The notes beneath the pieces are model-generated. The model saw nothing but the letters and a program-made list of their open reading frames with translations, made no database searches and had not been told where the DNA came from. A stretch of DNA of 35,243 bases from an uncultured Chloroflexota bacterium (GTDB taxonomy: Bacteria > Chloroflexota > Anaerolineae > Anaerolineales > UBA4823). This document shows positions 22,692 through 30,273 of the stretch, piece by piece. Made by a program: the position numbers and the translations under genes. The stretch spans positions 1 to 35,243 of the forward strand of contig CAIQIV010000758.1 of assembly GCA_903871905.1 (NCBI GenBank). The letters run 5' to 3'. Numbering within the stretch: the first letter of the stretch is position 1; each line of letters starts with the position of its first letter.

Positions 22692-25145
22692 ATGGACCTG
22701 TTCTTTCTCTCTGCAGCAGTGCTGCTCTTCGAGATCGGCCTGAGCCGGCTGTTTTCAGTGGCCCAGTTCTATCACTTTGCCTTCATGGTGGTCAGTCTGG
22801 CGCTTTTAGGCAGTGGCGCCAGCGGCACCGCCCTATCGATCTTCCCATCCCTGGCCAGCCAGCCAGTACGACGCAGCGCAGCCTGGCTGGCCCTGGCCTG
22901 CGGTTTCAGCTTGCTGGGGGCGTACTGGCTGACCAACGCCCTGCCGTTTGATTCCTTCAGCATCGCCTGGGACCGGCGCCAGATTTTCATCCTGGTGCTG
23001 CACTACCTGGCACTGTCGCTGCCCTTCTTCTTGTGCGGCATGGTAGTCGGGCTGTACCTGTCCCAGGCGCCGCGCCTCGCAGGGCGCATTTACGCCCGCA
23101 ACCTGCTCGGCTCTGCCGCCGGATGCGCCCTGGCGCTGGTCGCCCCATCTGCCCTGGGCGGCGAGGGGGTGGTCAGCCTGAGCGCCGGGCTGGCTTTTTT
23201 GGCTGCTGTACTGGCCTCGCAAAACAGATCCCCCACCCCTGCAGGGCCCAAGGGAAGCAGGCCTCAGAAAGCCTGGGGCTGCGCCTTGCTGGCTCTGGCA
23301 GCCGCCGGACTGGTCCTGGTCAGCATCGATCTCGGCCTGCGGCTTGCAGCGCAGCCTGGACTGCCCTTCATGGCCCTGCGCCTCTCTCCTTACAAAGGGC
23401 TGTTGTATGTGCTGCAGCAGCCCGGATCCAGGATCGAATGGCAGCGCTGGAACGCCTATTCTCGCCTGGATATCGTTAGCAGCCCGGCCATCCATTCATT
23501 TCCTGGCTTGAGCTACCGCTACCTGCAGCCGCTGCCGGTCCAGGGGGGGCTGCTGGTGGATGGCGACGATCTCAGCCCGCTGGTCTCCCCCCAGGCTGAC
23601 CTGGATTTCAGCGCCTATCTGCCCGGCGCGGCTGCCCTGGAGCTACGTCCTGGAGCGAAAACCCTGGTGCTTGGGGGGCGGGGCGGGTTGGACGCGCTGG
23701 CGGCCCTGGCGCAGGGTGCGCAGCAGGTGGATGTGGTGGAGGCCAATCCGTTGATCACCGCTTCAGCGCCTATATACCGCCATCCACGGATCCACACCAT
23801 CACGCAGGAGGTGCGCAGCTTCCTGCGCAGCGCTGCTAACCATTACAGCGTGATCCTGCTGCCGCTGAATGCCTCTTTCCACCCGGTACGGTCAGGAGCA
23901 TACAGCCTGGTTGAAGACTACCGTTATACGCTGGAAGCCTTCAGTGATACCCTGGCCCGGTTGGATCCAGACGGGATTCTTCTGATTAACCGCTGGCTGC
24001 AGAACCCGCCCAGCGAGGACCTGCGCACTTTTGCACTGGCTGCAGCCGCCCTGGAGCGGCAGGGACTTGCCGCTGCGCCGCGCCTGGCCGCCTTCCGCGG
24101 TTTCAACACGGTGACCATCCTGGTCAAACCTAAACCCTTCACCCCGCAGGAGATGGACACCCTGCGCCGCTTTGCCGCACAGCGGGCTTATGACCTGGTC
24201 ATTGGACCTGGCGTGGAAGCCGGGGAAACGGATGTTTACAATGTACTCTCCCGTCCGCTGTACTATGAAACCTACCGGGCATTGCTCGATGCCTACCCGC
24301 GCCAGGAATTTTTCGCCGCCTACCCATTTGACGTCAGCCCACCCAGCGATGATCACCCGTTCTTTGGCCATTTTTTCAAGTGGTCGCAGTCCCGGCAGGT
24401 GCTTGCCGACCTGGGGAGGACCTGGCAGCCGTTCGGAGGGGCGGGTTATTTCGTCATCCTGGCCCTGCTGGTGTTGGCGATCCTGCTGGCCGCAGGATTA
24501 ATTCTGCTGCCCGTCATGCTGGCTGGGCCTCGCCTCTCCCTACGCCAGGGCGGACTCGCGCCTTCGATGCTGTTCTTCACGTTCATCGGCTTTGGCTACC
24601 TGCTGGTCGAGATCCCCCTGATCCAGAAATTTATCCTGTTCCTGGGGCAGCCGTCGCTGGCCATGACCACCGTGCTGTTTACCCTGCTGCTGTTTTCCGG
24701 AGCAGGCAGCCTGACCAGCAGCCGGGTGCCGCTGCGCAGCAGCCTGGGCCTGCTGGTCCTGGTCCTGTGTCTCTACCTGGCGGCGCTGCCAGCACTATTC
24801 AACCTTGCCCTGGGAATGTCTCTCCCCCTGCGGCTGCTGCTGTCGGTCATTCTGGCTGCCCCATTGGGATGGTTGATGGGCATCCCCTTTCCAGGAATGG
24901 TGCGGCAGATTGAACATTGCGGCCTGCAGGGCGCCATCCCCTGGCTGTGGGCTGTAAACGGTTCCGCTTCAGTGATTGCGGCGGTGCTGGCTGCCCTGCT
25001 GGCGCTGACCTTCGGATTTACCCCGGTGCTCTGGTTGGGCGCCGCCTGCTATTCCGGCGCATGGCTGGCTGCCGGCCGGGTGGTGGCTCACGGCGCTGCT
25101 CCAGCGCCGGTCAGCGGCACAAAAGCCACCCCACCCAGGCTGTAA
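22692..25145 (+). CDS. Multi-pass membrane protein with spermidine-synthase/SAM-methyltransferase-like domain
   Basis: 817 residues. The N-terminal part has about six membrane segments (residues 1-200: LFFLSAAVLLFEIGLSRLF, FAFMVVSLALLGSGASGTAL, and so on) and the C-terminal part about six more (590-800). The soluble centre (about 235-570) looks like a spermidine synthase fold, with a diverged SAM-type loop TLVLGGRGGLDALAALAQ, acidic VVEANPLI and DHPFFGHFF near its end. Proteins of this build are usually annotated as membrane spermidine synthases, but no biochemical role is assured. ATG 22692 has only a weak GGAG far upstream. The 3' end overlaps the convergent methyltransferase gene by 58 bp. 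Confidence 0.85.
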   Translation: MDLFFLSAAVLLFEIGLSRLFSVAQFYHFAFMVVSLALLGSGASGTALSIFPSLASQPVRRSAAWLALACGFSLLGAYWLTNALPFDSFSIAWDRRQIFILVLHYLALSLPFFLCGMVVGLYLSQAPRLAGRIYARNLLGSAAGCALALVAPSALGGEGVVSLSAGLAFLAAVLASQNRSPTPAGPKGSRPQKAWGCALLALAAAGLVLVSIDLGLRLAAQPGLPFMALRLSPYKGLLYVLQQPGSRIEWQRWNAYSRLDIVSSPAIHSFPGLSYRYLQPLPVQGGLLVDGDDLSPLVSPQADLDFSAYLPGAAALELRPGAKTLVLGGRGGLDALAALAQGAQQVDVVEANPLITASAPIYRHPRIHTITQEVRSFLRSAANHYSVILLPLNASFHPVRSGAYSLVEDYRYTLEAFSDTLARLDPDGILLINRWLQNPPSEDLRTFALAAAALERQGLAAAPRLAAFRGFNTVTILVKPKPFTPQEMDTLRRFAAQRAYDLVIGPGVEAGETDVYNVLSRPLYYETYRALLDAYPRQEFFAAYPFDVSPPSDDHPFFGHFFKWSQSRQVLADLGRTWQPFGGAGYFVILALLVLAILLAAGLILLPVMLAGPRLSLRQGGLAPSMLFFTFIGFGYLLVEIPLIQKFILFLGQPSLAMTTVLFTLLLFSGAGSLTSSRVPLRSSLGLLVLVLCLYLAALPALFNLALGMSLPLRLLLSVILAAPLGWLMGIPFPGMVRQIEHCGLQGAIPWLWAVNGSASVIAAVLAALLALTFGFTPVLWLGAACYSGAWLAAGRVVAHGAAPAPVSGTKATPPRL

Positions 25146-25855
25146 GCCTTCAGCTTGCCGGACTCGTTCACAAACTTCCACAGCTCCTGCCATCCGCCTG
25201 GCGGGCCAATGGGGATCACCAGGCGGCCGCCCGGTTTGAGCTGCGCTGCCAGGGGTGCTGGCAGGTGGTCCGGGGCAGCCGTGACGATAATTGCATCGTA
25301 AGGCGCAAAATCCTGCCAGCCAAAATATCCATCCCCTTCTCGCACCACCACCTGAGTGTAACCCAACACCTGCAGGCGGGCAGCGGAACTGGCTGCCAGT
25401 TCAGGGACGATCTCCAGGCTGTAAATCTCCAGGCCGCCCAGCTCCGCCAACACCGCCGCCTGGTATCCGGAACCGGTGCCAATCTCCAGCACCCGCTCCC
25501 CGGGTTTGAGCTCCAGCAGTTCGGTCATCCAGGCTACCACGTAAGGTTGAGAGATCGTCTGCCCATACCCAATGGGAAGGGGGTGGTCATCGTACGCCTG
25601 GTCCAGGTACTCCGCCGGGACAAACTGGTGGCGGGCCACACTGCGCATGGCGCGCAGCACCTGTGGATCGCGGATGCCACGCGCCTGGATGGTGCGCGCC
25701 ACCATGTCCTCCCGCAGAGCCTGGTAGGGGTCGCCACCCGCCGGTGTGACCGTCACAGCCGGCAGGCCTGCCGGGGATGGTGAGGCAGGAAGGCAGGCTG
25801 CCTGCAGGACCAAACTCCAGGCGAAAAGCCAGCACAAGAGGCAGCGGATGGCCAC
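25088..25855 (-). CDS. pcm: Protein-L-isoaspartate O-methyltransferase with an export/lipoprotein-like N-terminus
   Basis: 255 residues versus about 210 for the cytoplasmic enzyme. It methylates isoaspartyl residues in aged proteins to start their repair. The core has MVARTIQARGI, FVPAEYLDQAYDDHPLPIGYGQTISQP (substrate loop), LEIGTGSGYQAAVLAEL (SAM motif I), YDAIIVTAAPDHLP and LKPGGRLVIPIG. The extra N-terminus (IRCLLCWLFAWSLVLQAACLPAS) looks like a signal peptide, possibly with a lipidated Cys at about 21, although Gln at -3 is not canonical. A Pro-rich linker follows. The start is GTG 25855. The stop of the Mth938-like gene lies only 9 nt upstream, so the two are cotranscribed. Confidence 0.88.
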   Translation of the reverse strand: MAIRCLLCWLFAWSLVLQAACLPASPSPAGLPAVTVTPAGGDPYQALREDMVARTIQARGIRDPQVLRAMRSVARHQFVPAEYLDQAYDDHPLPIGYGQTISQPYVVAWMTELLELKPGERVLEIGTGSGYQAAVLAELGGLEIYSLEIVPELAASSAARLQVLGYTQVVVREGDGYFGWQDFAPYDAIIVTAAPDHLPAPLAAQLKPGGRLVIPIGPPGGWQELWKFVNESGKLKAYSLGGVAFVPLTGAGAAP

Positions 25856-25864
25856 AGCTCCGCC

Positions 25865-26227
25865 TCAGCAGGTCACGTGGAACAAGGCAATCGCTGCACC
25901 GTGGGTCTCATTCCAGGTCTCCGCCGCCCGCGGGGTCGGAAAAAGATCCACCCGGCAGCCCTTCTTCTTCAAGAACTCCCCGGCTTCGGAAGAAAGCTTC
26001 ACCATCCCCTCCTGCCCGGCGCCGATAATCAGCCGCTCAGCCCCCTCCTCATAAACGAACTCCGCCTCTGCAGCCGAAATGGTGTGTGAGGTGCCGTAGA
26101 CTTCTTTGGAGAGCTTCTTCTTGCGTTTCTCCACCTTACCATTCAGGCGAATAATCACATCGTACTCATATCTCTCATCCCCCACGATAATCCATCCAAA
26201 CTTCGTTTTATCGATCTTGGGTTTCAT
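25865..26227 (-). CDS. Mth938-like (DUF498/NDUFAF3-type) domain protein
   Basis: 120 residues, the full domain length. The pattern GWIIVGDERYEYDVIIR, then an E-rich middle, then LIIGAGQEGMVKLSSEAGEFLKKKGCRVDLFPTPRAAETWNE matches the small alpha/beta Mth938 fold. The P-T-x-x-A segment is typical. Bacterial members have no settled function; the mitochondrial relative helps assemble complex I. ATG 26227 has AAGG 7 nt upstream. It is first in a two-gene unit with the isoaspartate methyltransferase. Confidence 0.85.
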   Translation of the reverse strand: MKPKIDKTKFGWIIVGDERYEYDVIIRLNGKVEKRKKKLSKEVYGTSHTISAAEAEFVYEEGAERLIIGAGQEGMVKLSSEAGEFLKKKGCRVDLFPTPRAAETWNETHGAAIALFHVTC

Positions 26228-26307
26228 GGTGCACCTTCTTTCCTGGTTAAATTGTACAAAATTTGGGGATAGAGTTCAATAACCCTGGCCAGCCAGTTTG
26301 TGTTTAG

Positions 26308-26316
26308 TGGTATGAT
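26308..26316 (+). promoter_or_regulatory. Extended -10 promoter element of the cyanophycinase gene
   Basis: TGGTATGAT is an extended -10 (TGn plus TATGAT, 26311-26316) without a clear -35. The start would be near 26323, just ahead of the hairpin at 26327-26364. Confidence 0.4.
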
Positions 26317-26326
26317 CAAATGGACA

Positions 26327-26364
26327 GGTAAGCCGGTGAACCGCCGCTGGGGAACGGGCTTACC
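26327..26364 (+). repeat. Hairpin in the cyanophycinase 5' leader
   Basis: GGTAAGCC (26327-26334) pairs with GGCTTACC (26357-26364), and a small inner CGGT/ACCG helix is possible. It lies between the predicted start site and the start codon. There is no T-run, so it would stabilise or regulate the mRNA rather than end it. Confidence 0.5.
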
Positions 26365-26397
26365 ACCCACTTCTTGAAAAAAACGAAACCATCCAGC

Positions 26398-27216
26398 ATG
26401 CAAAACGAACTTGAAATTCTCCCCGGTCCGGTGATTGCAGTGGGCGGCGGGATGGAGGTGAAAGGCCAGATGCTGGTGCTTTCAGAAATCCTGCGCCTGG
26501 CGGGCGGCTCGCAGGCCCGGTTTGTGCTGATCACCACCGCTTCAAGCGAGCCTGATGCAGGGCAAGAAGAAGAAGCCGCCCTGCTGCGCCTGGGCATGCA
26601 GCAGCCAGCCACTTACCTGCAGATCAAAAGCCGCGAGATGGCCTGCGATATGCGGCTGCTGCCGGTCATCCAGCAGGCAACCTGTGCATTCCTGTGCGGA
26701 GGGGTGCAGCTGCGCCTGACCTCCATTCTCGGCGGCACCCCGGTGGAGGAGGCGCTGCATGCCTTGCAGCGCCAGGGTGGGGTCGTGGCGGGCACGTCCG
26801 CTGGGGCAGCGGCCCTGTCCCGGGTGATGATCGCCGGAGGGCGCCGGGGCCTGCTCCCGCAGGCCCGCATCGCCCAGCTTGCCCCCGGGCTGGACCTGGT
26901 GAGCGAGGTGATCATCGACCAGCATTTCCGCCAGCGCGACCGGCTTGGACGCCTGCTGTATGCGGTGGCTCTGCATCCGGGCTACCTGGGAGTGGGGATA
27001 GATGAGAACACGGCTGCCATCCTGCACGGCGAAGAGCTGCGGGTGGTGGGCCGCGGCTCGGTGACGATCGTGGATGCCGACAGCCTGCAGGCCACCAATG
27101 TCGCAGAAACGGAAGGAGGCCAGCCCATCGCCCTCAGCGGGCTGAAGCTGCATGTACTCACCCATGGCTGCAGCTTCAACCTGGCGCAGCGCCAGGCGGT
27201 GCTGGCCGCGCGGTAA
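26398..27216 (+). CDS. cphB: Cyanophycinase (peptidase S51)
   Basis: 272 residues from ATG 26398, matching the usual length of about 270; TTG 26374 is an in-frame alternative. Cyanophycinase cuts the multi-L-arginyl-poly-L-aspartate polymer to beta-Asp-Arg dipeptides. Features: IAVGGGMEVKG at the N-terminus, FLCGGVQLRL, nucleophile Ser134 in VVAGTSAGAAALS, then VIIDQHFRQRDRLGRL and LGVGIDENTA, all hallmarks of the family. No signal peptide is present, so it is intracellular. No cyanophycin synthetase is in the window. A leader hairpin precedes the start. Confidence 0.93.
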   Translation: MQNELEILPGPVIAVGGGMEVKGQMLVLSEILRLAGGSQARFVLITTASSEPDAGQEEEAALLRLGMQQPATYLQIKSREMACDMRLLPVIQQATCAFLCGGVQLRLTSILGGTPVEEALHALQRQGGVVAGTSAGAAALSRVMIAGGRRGLLPQARIAQLAPGLDLVSEVIIDQHFRQRDRLGRLLYAVALHPGYLGVGIDENTAAILHGEELRVVGRGSVTIVDADSLQATNVAETEGGQPIALSGLKLHVLTHGCSFNLAQRQAVLAAR

Positions 27217-27258
27217 GCCTGGCGGGGAAAGCCTGGCAGACCGCGACTGGAGGAAAAT

Positions 27259-28509
27259 TCAACCAGCCTGTGCGATATCGCTGAGCATGCTCTCGACGAG
27301 CCCCGCCGCGCTGCGCACCAACCCCGGGCAAATGTCATCAAACACCCCGGCCTGGCGGGCAAGCTGAAGCTCATCCGGGGATCCCAGGTCATATCCCTGG
27401 AGGCGGCGACACTCCAGGGCGCCGTGGATTTCCTGGAAGCGGCGCATGAACTCCTGGCCCAGGCGGTAAGCCCTCTCCTTAGCATCCCGGTCACCCAGCC
27501 CGGCATTACCGGCAGCCAGGCCCAGCACCATCAGGGCGCCGCTAACCGCGCCGCACGTCTCTGCCCGCCGGGCGATCCCGGCGCCAAAAGGCGCTGCCAG
27601 GCGGGCTGCCATGCCAGGCGCCAAACCAAAGCGCGGCGCAAAGGCAGCCGCCAGCGACTGGGCACAGTTGTACCCACCCTGGAAAAACGCAGCCGCCCTG
27701 TCCCCCGGATGAGCTTTGCGCCCGGCATACAGCAGGTGGTCGGCCGCGCCAAGCAGCGCAGGATGCCTGGCGGTATGATCGTTAAGATCGACCCACGCCT
27801 CCCACAGCTCACCCTGCAGGGCATTCACCCCCTCCTCGTGCCCGGCCAGCACCCCCTCTGCCCCCAGCAGATCCAGCGTCTCCAGCCCGCAGCTCTCCAT
27901 AAGAGGCATCACTTCCAGCGGGTCGGCAAAGTAAGCCCGGGTAAAGGCGCCATGCCCATCATATTGACCCGATTGCAGGATGTGCTGCGAATTTTCCAGC
28001 TCCGGCGCGATCGCAGCCGGATCGCCCTGGGCAAACTCGCGCAAGAAGGCAAAACGGGTAATGAAAGAAGCAAAGAGCACACCGCCATCCACCAGCAGCC
28101 CCACTGCCTGGCTTAACGCCGCCCGGCGCTGGCTGTCGTGCAGCAGATGGTACAGCGGCCCCATCACCAGCACCGCATCGTAGCGGCGGTGCGGCAGGCT
28201 GAGCGCCTGCAGGTCCAGGACATCTCCCTGCAGGCAGGCATCGAAAACCACCCCCGCCTGGCGCCCATTCTCCTGCGCCAGGTCCAGGTTAGGCTGGGAG
28301 AGGTCCACCAGGGTCAGGGAATAGCCCTGCTGCGCCAGGGCAATGGCATAACGCCCGGGTCCGCTGCCAATATCCAGCAGGTTGGCGGGAGGCGGCGGCA
28401 GCCAGCGCTGCAGCGCCCGCAGGCTCAGGGCAAACTCGGTGCGGTGCCGCTCCAGGCGAAGCCATTCGTCCTGGAAACTTTCTTCGTAGTATTTCTTCAC
28501 ATCCAGCAT
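27259..28509 (-). CDS. SAM-dependent methyltransferase fused to a C_GCAxxG_C_C redox-type domain
   Basis: 416 residues. Residues 1-265 are a class I methyltransferase, with motif I LLDIGSGPGRYAIALA, acidic LTLVDLS and YDAVLVMGPLYHLL. Residues 270-416 match the C_GCAxxG_C_C family: FQGGYNCAQSLAAAF, GAGIARRAETCGAVSGALM (core CGAVSG) and later cysteines in LECRRL and ICPG. That family is named 'putative redox-active' from its conserved cysteines; its function is not established. ATG 28509 has AGGA 8 nt upstream. The gene starts 10 nt after the SGNH-like gene stop and is the last gene of the amidase operon. Metalloid or metal methylation is one possibility suggested by the pairing, as inference only. 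Confidence 0.87.
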   Translation of the reverse strand: MLDVKKYYEESFQDEWLRLERHRTEFALSLRALQRWLPPPPANLLDIGSGPGRYAIALAQQGYSLTLVDLSQPNLDLAQENGRQAGVVFDACLQGDVLDLQALSLPHRRYDAVLVMGPLYHLLHDSQRRAALSQAVGLLVDGGVLFASFITRFAFLREFAQGDPAAIAPELENSQHILQSGQYDGHGAFTRAYFADPLEVMPLMESCGLETLDLLGAEGVLAGHEEGVNALQGELWEAWVDLNDHTARHPALLGAADHLLYAGRKAHPGDRAAAFFQGGYNCAQSLAAAFAPRFGLAPGMAARLAAPFGAGIARRAETCGAVSGALMVLGLAAGNAGLGDRDAKERAYRLGQEFMRRFQEIHGALECRRLQGYDLGSPDELQLARQAGVFDDICPGLVRSAAGLVESMLSDIAQAG

Positions 28510-28519
28510 AGGCCAATTC

Positions 28520-29476
28520 CTATTCTGCTCGCTGACTCTCTCTCGGAATGGACAGCCCGGGGTTCCCGTCCCAGCCGGCCAGGCGCGCCATCAACCACCA
28601 GAACGCCTGCCCCTTGAGAGCGCAGAAGACACCGTGGGTGTGGGCACAGTCAGACGGAGGGCTCTGGCATTCCAGGCGCTCCGGATGAGCTGTGCACCAG
28701 GACTCGCACCATGAGCAGTACCCATCCCCATCGTTGTAATACGGTCCAACGCCATCCGGATCGTACATCTCCATATCAGCAAAATCGAACAGCACTTTTT
28801 GGTTCTGCTGCACATACTGGCGGATCTGGTTGTTGTTCGCCAGCAGGGAGCTGCCGGAGTCATTCCCATCCGTGTGACCGGTGTAATACACATAGTGCAT
28901 GCCAGGACGCCGGGCCTCAAGCTGGGCCAGCGAGTCCAGGTAAGACTGGATTTGCGTGCTGTCGTAGTATGATGCCTGGCCGCACCAGGTCCACAGCGAA
29001 ACATTGAACAGGCCGGTATCCGCCACGCTGCGCGTGTGGGTCAAGCCATCCTCGCCCTCCCAATACATATCCGGGGTAATGTAATTATTGCCGGCGTAGT
29101 TATTGCCATCATAAAAACGCAGGGCAGTCGTATCATCGGGAAGCTGGACATCGGTGTAGCCGATATCCACATTATAGCTGGCATTCTTGCCCTCCAGCCA
29201 TTCCAGCCCGGATAATACCTGGGAACCGTGGGAGGTGTGAGCATAATGCACGGTGAGCTTCCTGGCCTGGGCGATCCAATAAGCCGGGATCTGAGCAATG
29301 TCCGTGTGGCGGTGATCGACGATGATCGCCTGGTCAGGCTGGGGGGCGTGGTTATCGCGGGTGTTAACCAGAGGCAGGAAGAATTTACCGCCGCCGCTCT
29401 GGGCGGCTGTGTGCTGAAAGGGGGCGATGATGAGCACAAACATCAGGAAAGACAGGAAAGGAAGCTTGGTATTCAT
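28520..29476 (-). CDS. Exported SGNH-hydrolase-like protein
   Basis: 318 residues from ATG 29476, with AAGGAG 9 nt upstream; a 15-codon longer form lacks this support. A signal peptide covers residues 1-25 (FLSFLMFVLIIAPF, cleavage near TAAQ). Right after it comes KFFLPLVNTRDN, resembling the tail of the beta-helix proteins. The body starts with VHYAHTSHGSQ, a likely serine block I. It then has WTWCGQASYY, VYYTGHTDGND, KVLFDFADMEMYD and a Cys-rich end (CSWCESWCTAHP, CAHTHG). The closing HTHG could supply the catalytic His. The domain resembles that of the 13495-15261 product in its 'HHSTG/HTSHG' start. The substrate is unknown. Confidence 0.75.
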   Translation of the reverse strand: MNTKLPFLSFLMFVLIIAPFQHTAAQSGGGKFFLPLVNTRDNHAPQPDQAIIVDHRHTDIAQIPAYWIAQARKLTVHYAHTSHGSQVLSGLEWLEGKNASYNVDIGYTDVQLPDDTTALRFYDGNNYAGNNYITPDMYWEGEDGLTHTRSVADTGLFNVSLWTWCGQASYYDSTQIQSYLDSLAQLEARRPGMHYVYYTGHTDGNDSGSSLLANNNQIRQYVQQNQKVLFDFADMEMYDPDGVGPYYNDGDGYCSWCESWCTAHPERLECQSPPSDCAHTHGVFCALKGQAFWWLMARLAGWDGNPGLSIPRESQRAE

Positions 29477-29561
29477 CTGACAGGTCTCCTTTGTCGACAA
29501 ACCAGGCGGCGGCGTCATCACCGCCGGTCCTCATCCGGCTGTCCGGTACAGGGCAAGCCGT

Positions 29562-30242
29562 TTAATCCAACAGCGGACGCTGCATCGCCAGGTCCATTGG
29601 CATTCCGGTGAGCGGGCGCATGGCGGCTCTCTGGCGCTGGGCAGCGGTGGATGGAAAATATTCCATCTGCCGGGCGGTGCGCTGCGCCAGGTCATCGCCC
29701 TCCAGGCGCGCCACCAGGTGCAGGCTCATCTCTATGCCCGCCGAAATGCCCGCTGAGGTCAGCAGCGAACCGTTGTCGACCCAGCGCACCCCTGGGATGA
29801 CCTCGATGCCAGGGAAGCCCAGGCGAAGGTCAAGCAGATCTTCAAAATGGGTGGTGGCGCGCTTGCCTTCCAGCAAACCGGCCTGTGCAAGCAGGAAAGA
29901 GCCGGTGCACACCGAGGCGGTGATCTCGGCACCGTCAGCCTGGCTGGCGATCCACTGGATCACCTCGGAACGGGAACGCTCTGCTTCGACAATGCCACCA
30001 GGTATGATCAAAACGTCCACATGCGGGTGGCTGGCAAAGTCAAAATGCGGCTGCAGCACCAGCCCGGCGCGCGCCCGGATGCCGCGAATCTTATCCCCAA
30101 TGGTGAAAACCAGGAAAGCCGGCGGGGCATCAGGGCGCAGGCGCTGCTTGAGGCGCGAGGCGGTGGTGAATACTTCAAACGGTCCGGCAAAATCCAACGC
30201 CTCGACTTCATCGAACAAGTAAATGCCAACGTTTCGGGTCAT
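29562..30242 (-). CDS. DJ-1/PfpI-family protein (isonitrile hydratase/GATase1-like)
   Basis: 226 residues from ATG 30242, with AGGAG 5 nt upstream; the open frame continues far upstream but that part is antisense to the amidase gene. The class I amidotransferase-like fold shows NVGIYLFDEVEALDFAGPFEV, VDVLIIPGG and the nucleophile elbow ASVCTGSFLLA with Cys112. It ends in a typical SAGISAGIEMSLHLV helix. This sequence type is shared by isonitrile hydratase (InhA) and the sensor halves of GlxA regulators; no AraC DNA-binding domain is present here. It lies 31 nt after the amidase gene. Confidence 0.9.
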   Translation of the reverse strand: MTRNVGIYLFDEVEALDFAGPFEVFTTASRLKQRLRPDAPPAFLVFTIGDKIRGIRARAGLVLQPHFDFASHPHVDVLIIPGGIVEAERSRSEVIQWIASQADGAEITASVCTGSFLLAQAGLLEGKRATTHFEDLLDLRLGFPGIEVIPGVRWVDNGSLLTSAGISAGIEMSLHLVARLEGDDLAQRTARQMEYFPSTAAQRQRAAMRPLTGMPMDLAMQRPLLD

Positions 30243-30273
30243 GCAAGCTCCTGGATCATCGCGACTTTGTCGC

